NCBI GenBank assembly: GCA_013152535.1
Contig: JAADGE010000046.1
Span: forward strand, 54,051 to 118,050
Reading direction: 5' to 3'
DNA: 64,000 nt
From: Chlorobiota bacterium
GTDB taxonomy: Bacteria > Bacteroidota > Bacteroidia > Bacteroidales > JAADGE01
The notes beneath the pieces are model-generated. The model was not told the origin of the DNA and made no database searches. It saw nothing but the letters and a program-made list of their open reading frames with translations. The position numbers were made by a program, and so were the translations under genes. This document shows, one piece after another, positions 26,363 through 35,433 of this stretch; within the stretch, counting starts at the first letter, position 1; the number at the start of each line of letters is the position of its first letter.

Positions 26363-28384
26363 ATGAGATATTTTAAAACCGCATTATTTTCATTTTCTTT
26401 TTTATTGTTGGTAACGCTTTCGTTTTCACAAAAAAGAATGATAAAAAAAGCAGATGAAGCTTTTGCAACAGGAGAATATTTTCTCGCTGCCGAAACATAC
26501 GAAAAAGTTTATGAAAAATTAAGTTCCAAACAGGATAAGGCAGAAACTGCTTTTAAATTAGGAGAATGCGGAAGACGTATGATGAATAACCGGAAAGCTG
26601 CAAAATGGTATCGAAAAGCTGTTCGTTATAATATTGACAAACCGATTGCATGGTTATATTACGGCAATGCTTTAAGAACAGAAGGCAAATATGATGAAGC
26701 TAAAATTCAATATAAGAAATATGAAAATTTGGTACCGACAGACGAAAGAGGAAAAATAGGCGAGAAATCCTGTGATTTAGCTATGGATTGGTTAGCAAAT
26801 CCTACCGGATATACAGTCGTAAAAGCCAAAGATATTAATTCTAAATATGCCGATTTTTGTCCTTCTTTCGGAAGAAGTAAAGCTGAAGTGTATTTTTCAT
26901 CGACTCGCGAAAGTGCTCATGGAAAAGATGCGAGTAATATTACCGGACAAAGTTATTCCGATATTTTTGTTGCCAAAAAAGACCGAAAAGGAAAATGGAG
27001 TGTTCCTGTTCCTGTTGACGGGAATGTAAATTCTCCCGGCAGTGAAGGTGCTGCAGTAATTTTGAACGGAGGCAGTACTATGTATTTTTCAATGTGTAAG
27101 CAAATTGATAAAGCAAATATGGGATGTAAAATTTATAAATCACGAAATAATGCCGAAGGATGGAGCGATCCGCAAGAAGTTGAATTAATCGGAGACAGCA
27201 GTGTTACAGTGGCATATCCTGCTGTTTCAAAAGATGAGATGACTATGTATTTTGTCAGCGACAGCATTCCCGGAATGAAATGTCGCGGCGGAAAAGATAT
27301 TTGGGTCGTAAAACGCTCAAGTCCTAACGGAAAATGGAGCAAACCCGAAAACCTCGGTTCTAAAATTAATACCAAAGGCGATGAAAAATTCCCGTATATA
27401 AGCGATGCAGGTATTCTCTATTTTGCTTCAGACGGACATCCCGGAATGGGCGGATTGGATATTTTTAAAGCCAAAAAAAACGGAACCGTATGGGAAGTTG
27501 AGAATATGAAATCTCCGATTAACTCGCCTAAAGATGACTTCGGAATTTGTTTTTACGAAAATAAGAAATTCGGATATTTGACATCCGACAGGGACAGATA
27601 TATCAATTTGTATCAATTTTCTTTGCCCGACTTAATTTTTGTGATGAAAGGTAAAGTAACAAATTCAAACACGAGCGAACCTCTGGCAGGAGCTGTGGTG
27701 CATTTAACAAGTCCGAGCGGGCATGAAGCCGAAATAACTTCGGCATCCGACGGAACTTTTCGTTTTAATTTACACCCTAAAACAGATTATACGGTAATTG
27801 CTTCTAAATCAAAATACCTCAGTGCCGTTGTTGATCGTTCGACAAAAGGATTGAAAAAAAGTAAAACTTTTGATGTGATTTTAGATTTGGCACCCATAAA
27901 AAACACTTTTGAATTGCCTAATATCGAATACGATGTGGCAAAAACAACCTTACGACCGGAATCTATGGTTTCGCTGGATAAACTGGTGAAAATTTTAACC
28001 GTAAATTCTCATATTACCATTGAACTGTCTGCAAATACCGACTACAGAGGCGGTACTGAATATAACCAAAAACTTTCCGAAGGCAGAGCACAGTCAGTTA
28101 TGAAATATTTAATTTCGAAAGGTATTAAATCTGACCGATTAACTTCCGTAGGAAACGGAGAAAAAAATCCGAAAGTGATTTCTTCCAAAACAAAAGAAGG
28201 AAGAAAACTCTTGTCTAAATACCGATTTTTGAAAAACGGTGATGTGCTGACAAAAGAATTTATCGATAATTTAGAAACCGACACGCAAAAAGAAATTTGT
28301 CATCAAATAAATCGACGAACTGAATTTCGTGTATTGCGTGACGATTACGGTATTAATGCCGTTAAATTCGGCAGCGGAAAATAA
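26363..28384 (+). CDS. OmpA-family protein with TPR, PD40 propeller and CRD domains (PorE-like)
   Basis: A 673-residue protein whose domain order is signal peptide (ending LSFSQ), TPR-like helices (about 25-140), a PD40/WD40-like propeller (about 160-420, with repeats such as YFSSTRE, MYFVSDS, LYFASDG), a carboxypeptidase-regulatory-like domain (KGKVTNSNTSEPLAGAVV), and a C-terminal OmpA peptidoglycan-binding domain (LSANTDYRGGTEYNQKLSEGRA). This is the architecture of PorE, which anchors the type IX secretion system to peptidoglycan. Two T9SS cargo proteins occur in the window. The start at 26363 is chosen because an upstream TTG lies within the promoter box. Confidence 0.85.
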   Translation: MRYFKTALFSFSFLLLVTLSFSQKRMIKKADEAFATGEYFLAAETYEKVYEKLSSKQDKAETAFKLGECGRRMMNNRKAAKWYRKAVRYNIDKPIAWLYYGNALRTEGKYDEAKIQYKKYENLVPTDERGKIGEKSCDLAMDWLANPTGYTVVKAKDINSKYADFCPSFGRSKAEVYFSSTRESAHGKDASNITGQSYSDIFVAKKDRKGKWSVPVPVDGNVNSPGSEGAAVILNGGSTMYFSMCKQIDKANMGCKIYKSRNNAEGWSDPQEVELIGDSSVTVAYPAVSKDEMTMYFVSDSIPGMKCRGGKDIWVVKRSSPNGKWSKPENLGSKINTKGDEKFPYISDAGILYFASDGHPGMGGLDIFKAKKNGTVWEVENMKSPINSPKDDFGICFYENKKFGYLTSDRDRYINLYQFSLPDLIFVMKGKVTNSNTSEPLAGAVVHLTSPSGHEAEITSASDGTFRFNLHPKTDYTVIASKSKYLSAVVDRSTKGLKKSKTFDVILDLAPIKNTFELPNIEYDVAKTTLRPESMVSLDKLVKILTVNSHITIELSANTDYRGGTEYNQKLSEGRAQSVMKYLISKGIKSDRLTSVGNGEKNPKVISSKTKEGRKLLSKYRFLKNGDVLTKEFIDNLETDTQKEICHQINRRTEFRVLRDDYGINAVKFGSGK

Positions 28385-28402
28385 ATTTCATAAAGTTTCC
28401 TG

Positions 28403-30541
28403 TTAAAATTTTATTGCCAGATTACAAAAATATTCTTGTTTCGGTCCGGGTTGATAAGAATTTCCGTCCGGGTCCGGTTCGGTAAATGCCATATAACTTG
28501 TACCTGTAAAGTTACGAGCAGATAAACTTATTTCTCCCTTTATATTTTTAAATTTTCGGTTATAAGATATTCTTGCATTATATAAATTAAAGCCTTGTTG
28601 CCAATTTTGATATATTTTCGGGTCTAATTCTCCGTTATATGCCTTTGCATCTGTATATATTGCCCATTTCGATTGATATTCAGTTCCTATACTCAAATTA
28701 AAATTTTTAGTTAATCGGTATCGTATTTCTGCATAAAGTTGGTGTTTGGGTGAATTAGGCAGATATTGTCCGTCGGCAGGCGGTGTTGTTAAAACATAAT
28801 TTGTATCGGTATAAACAGGGTCGATTTTAGCCGATGTATATTTAAAATCAGAATATGTATATGCTATTTGTAAATTCAATTGTTTAAGAATATCAGCAGA
28901 AAAGAATATTTCTGTACCGTATCGTTGACTGTTGCCTGCATTTCCGTAAAATACTTCTTGATTCCCTCTGCCTGATTGTTTGAAACGGAAAAAATCATTT
29001 TTTGTATTCATCGAAAAACCTGTAATATCATAATATATTTTTTTACCGATATAACCGCGTGTTCCAATTTCAAAACAATTAGAAGTTGCAGATATTAAAT
29101 GTGTGTTAAATCCTGAATATCCTTCCGGATTCGCTGCTAATTCTTCGGTTGAGGGAGGCATAAATCCCTGACTGAAATTTGCAAAAAAAGTTATTGCATC
29201 TGAAAAATTATAACTTGTACCTAATCGGTATGATGTGTGTGAAAAATTCATATCGGTTTTGGCAGTATCTGTCCGCATCATTTTATCGGTAAGTTCATTT
29301 TGTAAATTATCATATCTGATATTTCCCGTTATATTAAGTTTGCCTAATTCCAATCTGTACAATCCGAAAACGCCTGTGCTGTTTTGTGCAATTATCTGGT
29401 TTGCAAGCAAAGTGTCTGTTTCTACGGTAGTTTCATCTATACTTTCAATTCTGTTAGGATTAGCAGCACTTTGCAATTTGTACATATTAATGTTTTGAAA
29501 TTTTAAATCGGAGCCGATACTAAAAAAGTGTTTTAATTTGCCTGTTGTAAAATTAAGATTGTATTGAATTCCTGCACCGGGGTCTGAATAATTTCTGTAT
29601 TCAGCATTTTTATTACTTGTTTCTTTGTAGTTCCAAGTTCTGTAATACGAATATGCCTGAACATTTTGCTTATCATTAAATTTATAAATTCCTGTGAATC
29701 CAAGAGTTGTTCGATTTGTTTTTTGATATTCGTTAAACGGACAAGCATCCGGATTTGCTTGTTTAGGGTTATCAAGCTGTTCAAGGCTTAAACCCTCCGG
29801 GTTTTGGTGAAAATAATCGGTATGTGAGATGATTTGAGTTATTGACAGTTTTTCGGAAGGATGAAAGTTAAATTTTTCGTAAAATTGATTTCCCCAAAAT
29901 GCCTGATGATCTCTGTAACCGTTTCCTCCGGTTCTTGAATAACTTATTCTGTAATCGGTAATCTCTTTTGAACCGTTTAATTGAACAAGTGTTTTATAGA
30001 AACCGTGAGAACCAAAACTTTGGCTTAAAGTTCCGCCGATCGGTTTATTACCGCCGACATCTGTAGTTATGTTTAACATTCCCGCAGAACCGCTGCTGCC
30101 GTATAAACCTGCTGAAGGTCCTCGTAAAACTTCTATTTTATTTACCGTTGCCCAATCAACATCGTATAAATCGGGAGCAAAACCGGAAGGATCATTTATC
30201 GGAATTCCGTCGAGTAATACGCCGACTCCTCTTAAACCTCTTTCTGTTAATATCCCTTGTCCTCTGATTGAAATATGTACACGTTCGCCGTTATGTTGAT
30301 TATCAATACGAACTCCCGGAACTAATCGAAGAGCTTCTTCGGCTCCGATTGTTTTGGGCATTATTGATAAGGTTTTTGAAGTAACAACAGATATGGCTCT
30401 CGGAGTATTTTTCAGTGTAGCCGGCATTCTGTTTATTGTTATAATAACTTCGTCAATGTTTACTGTGTCTTGTTTCTTATTTTGACTAAATAAGGAACTG
30501 CTTATGCATAGTAATGCAATAATATATATTATTTTATTCAT
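28403..30541 (-). CDS. TonB-dependent receptor, siderophore/FecA-like
   Basis: A 712-residue outer-membrane receptor: signal peptide (1-19), plug domain about 28-150 with ISIRGQGILTERGLRGVGVL, LLDGIPINDPSG and KIEVLRGPSAGLYG, followed by a 22-strand-type barrel with aromatic strand ends and C-terminal QEYFCNLAIKF. The plug sequence is of the FecA/ferrichrome class, without an N-terminal signalling domain. Adjacent genes carry no biosynthesis or ABC clue to the ligand. The small gene upstream at 30693-31208 is of a kind often seen next to such receptors. Confidence 0.9.
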   Translation of the reverse strand: MNKIIYIIALLCISSSLFSQNKKQDTVNIDEVIITINRMPATLKNTPRAISVVTSKTLSIMPKTIGAEEALRLVPGVRIDNQHNGERVHISIRGQGILTERGLRGVGVLLDGIPINDPSGFAPDLYDVDWATVNKIEVLRGPSAGLYGSSGSAGMLNITTDVGGNKPIGGTLSQSFGSHGFYKTLVQLNGSKEITDYRISYSRTGGNGYRDHQAFWGNQFYEKFNFHPSEKLSITQIISHTDYFHQNPEGLSLEQLDNPKQANPDACPFNEYQKTNRTTLGFTGIYKFNDKQNVQAYSYYRTWNYKETSNKNAEYRNYSDPGAGIQYNLNFTTGKLKHFFSIGSDLKFQNINMYKLQSAANPNRIESIDETTVETDTLLANQIIAQNSTGVFGLYRLELGKLNITGNIRYDNLQNELTDKMMRTDTAKTDMNFSHTSYRLGTSYNFSDAITFFANFSQGFMPPSTEELAANPEGYSGFNTHLISATSNCFEIGTRGYIGKKIYYDITGFSMNTKNDFFRFKQSGRGNQEVFYGNAGNSQRYGTEIFFSADILKQLNLQIAYTYSDFKYTSAKIDPVYTDTNYVLTTPPADGQYLPNSPKHQLYAEIRYRLTKNFNLSIGTEYQSKWAIYTDAKAYNGELDPKIYQNWQQGFNLYNARISYNRKFKNIKGEISLSARNFTGTSYMAFTEPDPDGNSYQPGPKQEYFCNLAIKF

Positions 30542-30692
30542 TATATTTATTTTAATATTTAACTTTTAATTATTTGATTATGTATTCTTTATGTGTTTAC
30601 ATAATGTTTTATAAAATACAATCAATATTGCATATAATCTCATTCTGTTCGAGTTAAGAACGGAAATGTTTTAATCAATTAAAAATTGTATT

Positions 30693-31208
30693 TTATATGT
30701 TAAAGTTAAATTTTGGAGGAGGGGAAAGAACTTCAATAGTTTGTGAGTTGTAAAATTGTTGATGTTCACAGAAATAAATATCTGATTTACTTATGGCTGC
30801 TTGAAATGAAAATTTCTCGAAAAAATATTTATTATTTAAAACTTGTTTTATTTTATATAAAGTTCTTTTTCTTCTTCTGTTATTTTTCGAAAAACTTGTA
30901 ATTAATTGTTTTTCCTTGATATCGTTTATACAATAATAATAATTCTTTTTATTCTTTATTTTTGTTTTAACAATATCATACATTGATCCTTTATACTTGA
31001 ATTCCTTATTTTTTTTTGTCCAAATAATTTCTTTTTCATTATTGAAAGGGACAATAATTAATGTAAGGTCTTTTTCGTCTAAACCTTTTTTGATTTCTTG
31101 CTTTACTTCTTGATGAATATTATATTGCAGATATTTAAAATACAGGTAATATTCGTTACTCACGAATAAAATAATAATTAATAATATGAGTGATGTATAT
31201 TTTTTCAT
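30693..31208 (-). CDS. Small membrane-anchored protein upstream of a TonB receptor gene, unknown function
   Basis: A 171-residue, strongly basic protein with one N-terminal hydrophobic helix (about 4-26) and an extracytoplasmic part rich in Lys, Tyr and Phe. It includes KQEIKKGLDEKDLTLIIVP, EKEIIWTKKNKEFKYKGSMYD and KNYYYCINDIKEKQLI, the pattern of an uncharacterised Bacteroidota family often beside TonB receptor genes. It ends with Pro-rich VLSPPPKFNFNI. It lies 150 bases upstream of the receptor at 28403-30541 on the same strand. A role in the receptor's metal or cofactor uptake is inference from position. Confidence 0.6.
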   Translation of the reverse strand: MKKYTSLILLIIILFVSNEYYLYFKYLQYNIHQEVKQEIKKGLDEKDLTLIIVPFNNEKEIIWTKKNKEFKYKGSMYDIVKTKIKNKKNYYYCINDIKEKQLITSFSKNNRRRKRTLYKIKQVLNNKYFFEKFSFQAAISKSDIYFCEHQQFYNSQTIEVLSPPPKFNFNI

Positions 31209-31451
31209 ATTTTTTTAACGGCAGACCAAACAGTGTTGATAAAATTAAAAAGTATTTCTCCGTTGTGCCTGCAGCAAAATTTTTAATGTGCAATTTTAGT
31301 AATTTTTAATTACAAATCACAAATTTTGCTGTTTTAATTTCTTTTTCCGGTTTTATTTGTAACTTCTGCTTGATATTTTAGCTATTGTGTGTGCTCGAAA
31401 TGTAAATTCCGAACCTTTTCACCTAAAGATAAAGGAAATTTTTTAAAAATG

Positions 31452-31467
31452 ACTGAGTTTTGTCAGT
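31452..31467 (-). terminator. Weak terminator-like hairpin after the frameshifted gene
   Basis: ACTGA (31452-31456) / TCAGT (31463-31467) with a six-base loop. On the minus strand it runs into CATTTTTAAAAAATTT. It is short, so the call is weak. Confidence 0.35.
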
Positions 31468-31488
31468 AGCACTCCGCCGAAAACTTTA

Positions 31489-31874
31489 TTACTCATTTAT
31501 AAATCTTGCTAAAAGTTTCATTCTGAAAAATTGATTGCTTAACATTAAATTGATTCGGGTTTTAAGTAAATTTTCAACAGTTCCGTTATTCAATTGTTTT
31601 AAACTTTTTAACTCTTCAGTTTTTTCATCAATTTTATCTGTCAGTTTTGCTGCTGTCCGGTCTATATATTTTTTGTTTCTCGGTTCTTTAATTAAATTTT
31701 CTGAAATGGTTCCTCGTGTCAGTTTATTAAAGTTGAAATTATCTTTGATTGCATTTTTAATCTCAGTATTCGAAATATTATCTATAAGTAAATCATTTGA
31801 TAACTTATTCTTGAAAACATTAATATATTTCTTAATTCATCAATTGTACTTATGGCTGCAGAAATCCAATTCAT
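31489..31874 (-). pseudogene. Small gene of unknown function broken by a one-base frameshift
   Basis: From an ATG at 31874 the frame reads MNWISAAISTIDELRN and stops soon after. In another frame, immediately after about 31832, a clean coding run of about 110 codons continues (KKYINVFKNKLSNDLLIDN ... MKLLARFINE) to a TAA at 31489. Restoring one A in the AATTAAGAAAT run gives a continuous product of about 128 residues, helical and charged. It begins 24 bases after the stop of the receiver/PPDK-like gene on the same strand, so it was probably its operon partner. Sequencing error cannot be excluded. No family is recognised. Confidence 0.6.
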
Positions 31875-31897
31875 AATTTCAATTTTTCAATTTATTT

Positions 31898-34897
31898 TTA
31901 TTTTAACGAATTGTCTTGGAATTTTATATTCTGAGAATTATCCGGTTTTAAAATAATTCCTTTACTTTTTTTACTGTCAATTTTTATTAATAATTCATTG
32001 TCAAATCGAATGTGTTTTACAAATTCATCTTCATATACGGGATTAAGGGAATTCAGGTATTCTAAATTCCAAAAACCGTCATTTTTAAACGGATTAATAG
32101 TGAAATATCCGACTTTGAATGAGGTCAAGTTTTGGAAGAAATGTGTTCCTTGGCTTGGTTCAATCTGATAATTTTCCAAACCGGATTCTACAATCAGTCG
32201 AGCAGCTGAGATTTGTGACCACACAACAGGTATACCTAACCACGAGTCACTTGAACCCCATCTTCCGGGCCCGATTAAAATATAATTTCGGTCTTCATCC
32301 GTCATTTGGGTGTTTAAACCTTCAATAATTTTAACAACTTTTTGATTATTTACGGAATCGAACTTGTCCGGTTTTACATAAATTAAGTCGGTAATACCTT
32401 TTATCACACCATGTCCGAGTACTTTTTTTGAAAATAATACCGAATCTTTAGAATTAATATTTGAAAAGTCAATATCATCTTCAATAATATCTTCAACTAT
32501 AGGTCTTATTTGTAACAGATTAAAGAATTTGAAAGGACTGTTTTCAGGATTAAGATTTACGGCAAATTCTATTTCTACCGGATTATTCATGGCTTGTTCA
32601 CAAATTCTCATTATTTCTTTAACGATATCAGCAAGAGGAAAAGAATTGTGTTTCAGAACATTTGCAAATGTAATAATACGTTTTCCTTCGTACATTCTGC
32701 CTTCTTTCAGAACATTATCATGAAAATCATATACAGAAGAAATATCATAAATTGAGCCGTCCTTTTCTGCCTGTTTAATACGATGCAATTTGTAATTAAT
32801 ACTGTCGTTAGTAGATATTTTAAAGCTTTCGGGGGATAAATCCAGAGCAAAAAATGTTTTTTGGGTATCCCGTAAAGCCATCTCGGGCGAGGAAAGTTGC
32901 AATATCTTTTTCGGATGACCCGGTGCAAACCGTAAAGTGCGTTTCCCTTCTACAATATGTTTTCCCAGGCCTAAAGCAATATTTACAATTCCCTCGTCGG
33001 CTTTTTCACCTTCAATCGGGTAAAAATTTACCGACCGTGCTACGCCGGAAAAGGTCGGATAAAATTGATTTTCATATTTTGTTCCGCAAACTTCCTGAAC
33101 AACAATACCCATTTTCTCTTCATCAATTAAGTTCTTAGTTGCTTTCATATATGCTTTGGTTTCTTTATAAAACACTGAAGCATATACGGATTTTACGGCA
33201 ATATAAATTTGTTCTGCATTTATTTCCGAACTTCCGGTATTTGCCATCATATAGGTTGAGAAAACTCCTGCAAAAGGCTGATAATGAGAGTCTTCTAAAA
33301 CGCTGGAAGAACGAATGGCTATTGGTTTTGTTACAATTTTTAAGAAAGCTTTTAAATCGTCTTTTATTTCCGGTCTTAATTTTGAATTGACAAATTTTTC
33401 AAGGATTTCTTCATTGCTTTTGTTTTCTAATGCAAAAGGATATAAATTATTATCTTCCATAAAATCATCAAAACTTTCAGTTGAAATAACAACGGTTTTC
33501 GGAATTTTAATGATAATATTTTCAAATGAATCTAATTGCGGATATTTTTTTATCAGAGAATCTAAAAATGCGAGTCCTCTGGCTTTTCCGCCTAAAGAGC
33601 CGCTGCCTATTCTGGAAAAAATTAAAGAATCATCATAATGGTTTTTGTCAAATTCGGCAATAACACCGCGAGATTGTGATTTTCTGAAATTTGTTATATT
33701 GTTATAAATAAATTTTCTGATTTGAGATAATCCTCCCGAAAAATCTTGTTCTCTTAAGCCGACAAAGAAATCAGCTAAAGGAAATAATGCTCTTGCGTAC
33801 AACCATTTAGAAATATGATTTCTGGAAATATGGTAATTGAGACAGTCATCGGGGATATCCTTAATGCTCTCTTGTACTTCTTTTAAATTATATGCTTTTC
33901 GTATAACTTCTTTTGTTTTCGGATTAATAAATTGAAAAGCACCAAATGCAAAATACAGATTCATAAATTTCTTTAATTCCTGAGCTAAATTTTCAGAATA
34001 TTTATGAATAAATCCCACCCTTATTTCTTTTGCTCGTTTTTTATTTTCAATATCAGAAGATTGGAGCAGCAACGGTAAGTATCTGTTATCTTTTTTTATC
34101 TTAGATAAGAATCGAATTCCGGCATCGGGGTCAATTTTTCCGTTTCGCGGGAATTTTGTATCGGAAATTATTCCGAGAATATTGTTTTTATAAGTTTGGT
34201 AGATATCTGCGGCTTCTTCATAATTTTTTGCCATCATTATCTTAGGTCTTCCTCGCATTCTTCTCATTTGCTGGTGTTCGTTCAATCCTTCTTTCATAAA
34301 TTTCTTGGATTGAACCAACAATATTTTGTACATATTTGTTAAATAGCCTGAATAATATCTTACTGAATCTTCTACTAAAAGAATTACTTGTACGCCTGCA
34401 CGAATATCGTGTTTAACATTCATTTTATCTTCGAGTAATTTTATGATAGCAAGTAAAATATCAGCACTGCCGAGCCAACTGAAAACATAATCAATGCCGC
34501 TTAAATCTTCATGACTCAACATTAAAGAAACTTCTCGTGAGAAAGGTGTCAGAACGACAACCGGTTTACCGGGATATTTTCGTTTAATTTCTTTTGCAAA
34601 TTCAAATGCGTCAAATTTCTGACCAACATTCAACATGGTAATAACCAAATCGATGTAGTTTTTTTGCATTTTTTTCAGTGCTTGTTCCGCTGTATCGGCA
34701 TGCATAATGCGAGGAGGATAACGCAAATTTAAAGAAACATATTCATTAAAAATTTGTTCTTCAATTCTGCCGTCTTCTTCCAAAGTAAATGAATCGTATT
34801 CGCTGCAAACAATCAAAACACGATGAATCCTTTGTTGCATTAGGCTGTCAAAAGGCGTTTCCGAAAAATGTATTAACTTTTTAATTTTATCTTGCAT
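31898..34897 (-). CDS. Receiver-like / PEP-pyruvate-binding (PPDK_N) hybrid protein
   Basis: A 999-residue protein. Residues about 25-155 and 165-320 look like two receiver-type domains: the first lacks the phospho-acceptor Asp (LVITMLNVG), while the second keeps acids (ILLVEDS, IISDTKFPRNG). Residues about 430-810 match the ATP-grasp PEP/pyruvate-binding domain of PEP synthase and PPDK: GSLGGKARGLAFLD, KPIAIRSSSVLEDSHYQPF and FFNLLQIRPI. The C-terminal 190 residues carry ILIGPGRWGSSDSWLGIPV and PSQGTHFFQNLTS. The swivelling phospho-His and PEP-binding barrel domains of true PEP synthase are missing, so it is unlikely to make PEP alone. Role unknown; perhaps a regulated phosphotransfer enzyme. 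Confidence 0.75.
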   Translation of the reverse strand: MQDKIKKLIHFSETPFDSLMQQRIHRVLIVCSEYDSFTLEEDGRIEEQIFNEYVSLNLRYPPRIMHADTAEQALKKMQKNYIDLVITMLNVGQKFDAFEFAKEIKRKYPGKPVVVLTPFSREVSLMLSHEDLSGIDYVFSWLGSADILLAIIKLLEDKMNVKHDIRAGVQVILLVEDSVRYYSGYLTNMYKILLVQSKKFMKEGLNEHQQMRRMRGRPKIMMAKNYEEAADIYQTYKNNILGIISDTKFPRNGKIDPDAGIRFLSKIKKDNRYLPLLLQSSDIENKKRAKEIRVGFIHKYSENLAQELKKFMNLYFAFGAFQFINPKTKEVIRKAYNLKEVQESIKDIPDDCLNYHISRNHISKWLYARALFPLADFFVGLREQDFSGGLSQIRKFIYNNITNFRKSQSRGVIAEFDKNHYDDSLIFSRIGSGSLGGKARGLAFLDSLIKKYPQLDSFENIIIKIPKTVVISTESFDDFMEDNNLYPFALENKSNEEILEKFVNSKLRPEIKDDLKAFLKIVTKPIAIRSSSVLEDSHYQPFAGVFSTYMMANTGSSEINAEQIYIAVKSVYASVFYKETKAYMKATKNLIDEEKMGIVVQEVCGTKYENQFYPTFSGVARSVNFYPIEGEKADEGIVNIALGLGKHIVEGKRTLRFAPGHPKKILQLSSPEMALRDTQKTFFALDLSPESFKISTNDSINYKLHRIKQAEKDGSIYDISSVYDFHDNVLKEGRMYEGKRIITFANVLKHNSFPLADIVKEIMRICEQAMNNPVEIEFAVNLNPENSPFKFFNLLQIRPIVEDIIEDDIDFSNINSKDSVLFSKKVLGHGVIKGITDLIYVKPDKFDSVNNQKVVKIIEGLNTQMTDEDRNYILIGPGRWGSSDSWLGIPVVWSQISAARLIVESGLENYQIEPSQGTHFFQNLTSFKVGYFTINPFKNDGFWNLEYLNSLNPVYEDEFVKHIRFDNELLIKIDSKKSKGIILKPDNSQNIKFQDNSLK

Positions 34898-34927
34898 TGC
34901 CGGAATTTTCGGATAAATATAAATAAA

Positions 34928-34954
34928 AAAGGCGGAATTGAAAATTCCGCCTTT
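34928..34954 (-). terminator. Strong intrinsic terminator inside the leader of the receiver/PPDK-like gene
   Basis: AAAGGCGGAATT / AATTCCGCCTTT with loop of three. On the minus strand it is followed by TTTTATTTATATTT. It sits only 31 bases before the start codon at 34897 and about 60 bases after the promoter box, so it either ends a small RNA or attenuates the gene. Confidence 0.75.
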
Positions 34955-35011
34955 AACAACTAACCTAAAACTTACTATGAAAAAAACACTTTATGAGTAT
35001 TAAACTCTTTG

Positions 35012-35019
35012 CAAATTTA
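35012..35019 (-). promoter_or_regulatory. -7 promoter box of the receiver/PPDK-like gene or of a leader RNA
   Basis: TAAATTTG on the minus strand fits TAnnTTTG. Transcription from about 35005 would give a leader of roughly 78 bases up to the terminator at 34928-34954. Confidence 0.5.
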
Positions 35020-35079
35020 TGCTAAAAATTATTAAAAAGAAAAAAAATAAACATATTTTAACTTAATTATTAAAGAAAA

Positions 35080-35147
35080 TATCTTTGATATTACATAAGA
35101 GGCAGAGTATCTTATTGTTACAGCAATAAGAAAATGTTTTTTTTTTT
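35080..35147 (+). ncRNA. Candidate short RNA or attenuator (promoter, alternative hairpins, terminator)
   Basis: TATCTTTG at 35080-35087 is a full -7 box. Two hairpins then compete for CTTAT: ATAAGA (35095-35100) with TCTTAT (35110-35115), or CTTATTG (35111-35117) with CAATAAG (35124-35130). The second is followed by a long T-run from 35137. The product would be only about 50 bases. No gene follows for 300 bases. Confidence 0.35.
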
Positions 35148-35425
35148 GATGATTTTACCAAAATACTTGATAAATTGTAACAAACTGTTGACGAAATAAT
35201 AAAAATTGATGATAAGTGGAATTTTGAACTGAATTTAAGCAAGCTGTGTTAAATAGTTTCAGAAAATATCTTTAATTAAAGTTGCAAATTTTCTGATCTT
35301 ACAATATCAACGAAACTACAATAAATTTATTGATAAACAGTGTTTTACATGGTTAAATCTATATTTTTGAAAATTGACATATCAGTATTCCGGTTTTTTT
35401 AATTGTTTTTAATTTTTTATAATTT

Positions 35426-35433
35426 TATATTTG
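35426..35433 (+). promoter_or_regulatory. -7 promoter box for the FKBP lipoprotein gene
   Basis: TATATTTG fits TAnnTTTG, 23 bases before the ATG at 35457. Confidence 0.5.

Noticed and set aside
31535..31876. Plus-strand open frame of 113 codons, rich in Ser, Leu and Phe
   Set aside because: It is the antisense of the frameshifted minus-strand gene at 31489-31874, whose reading is far more protein-like.
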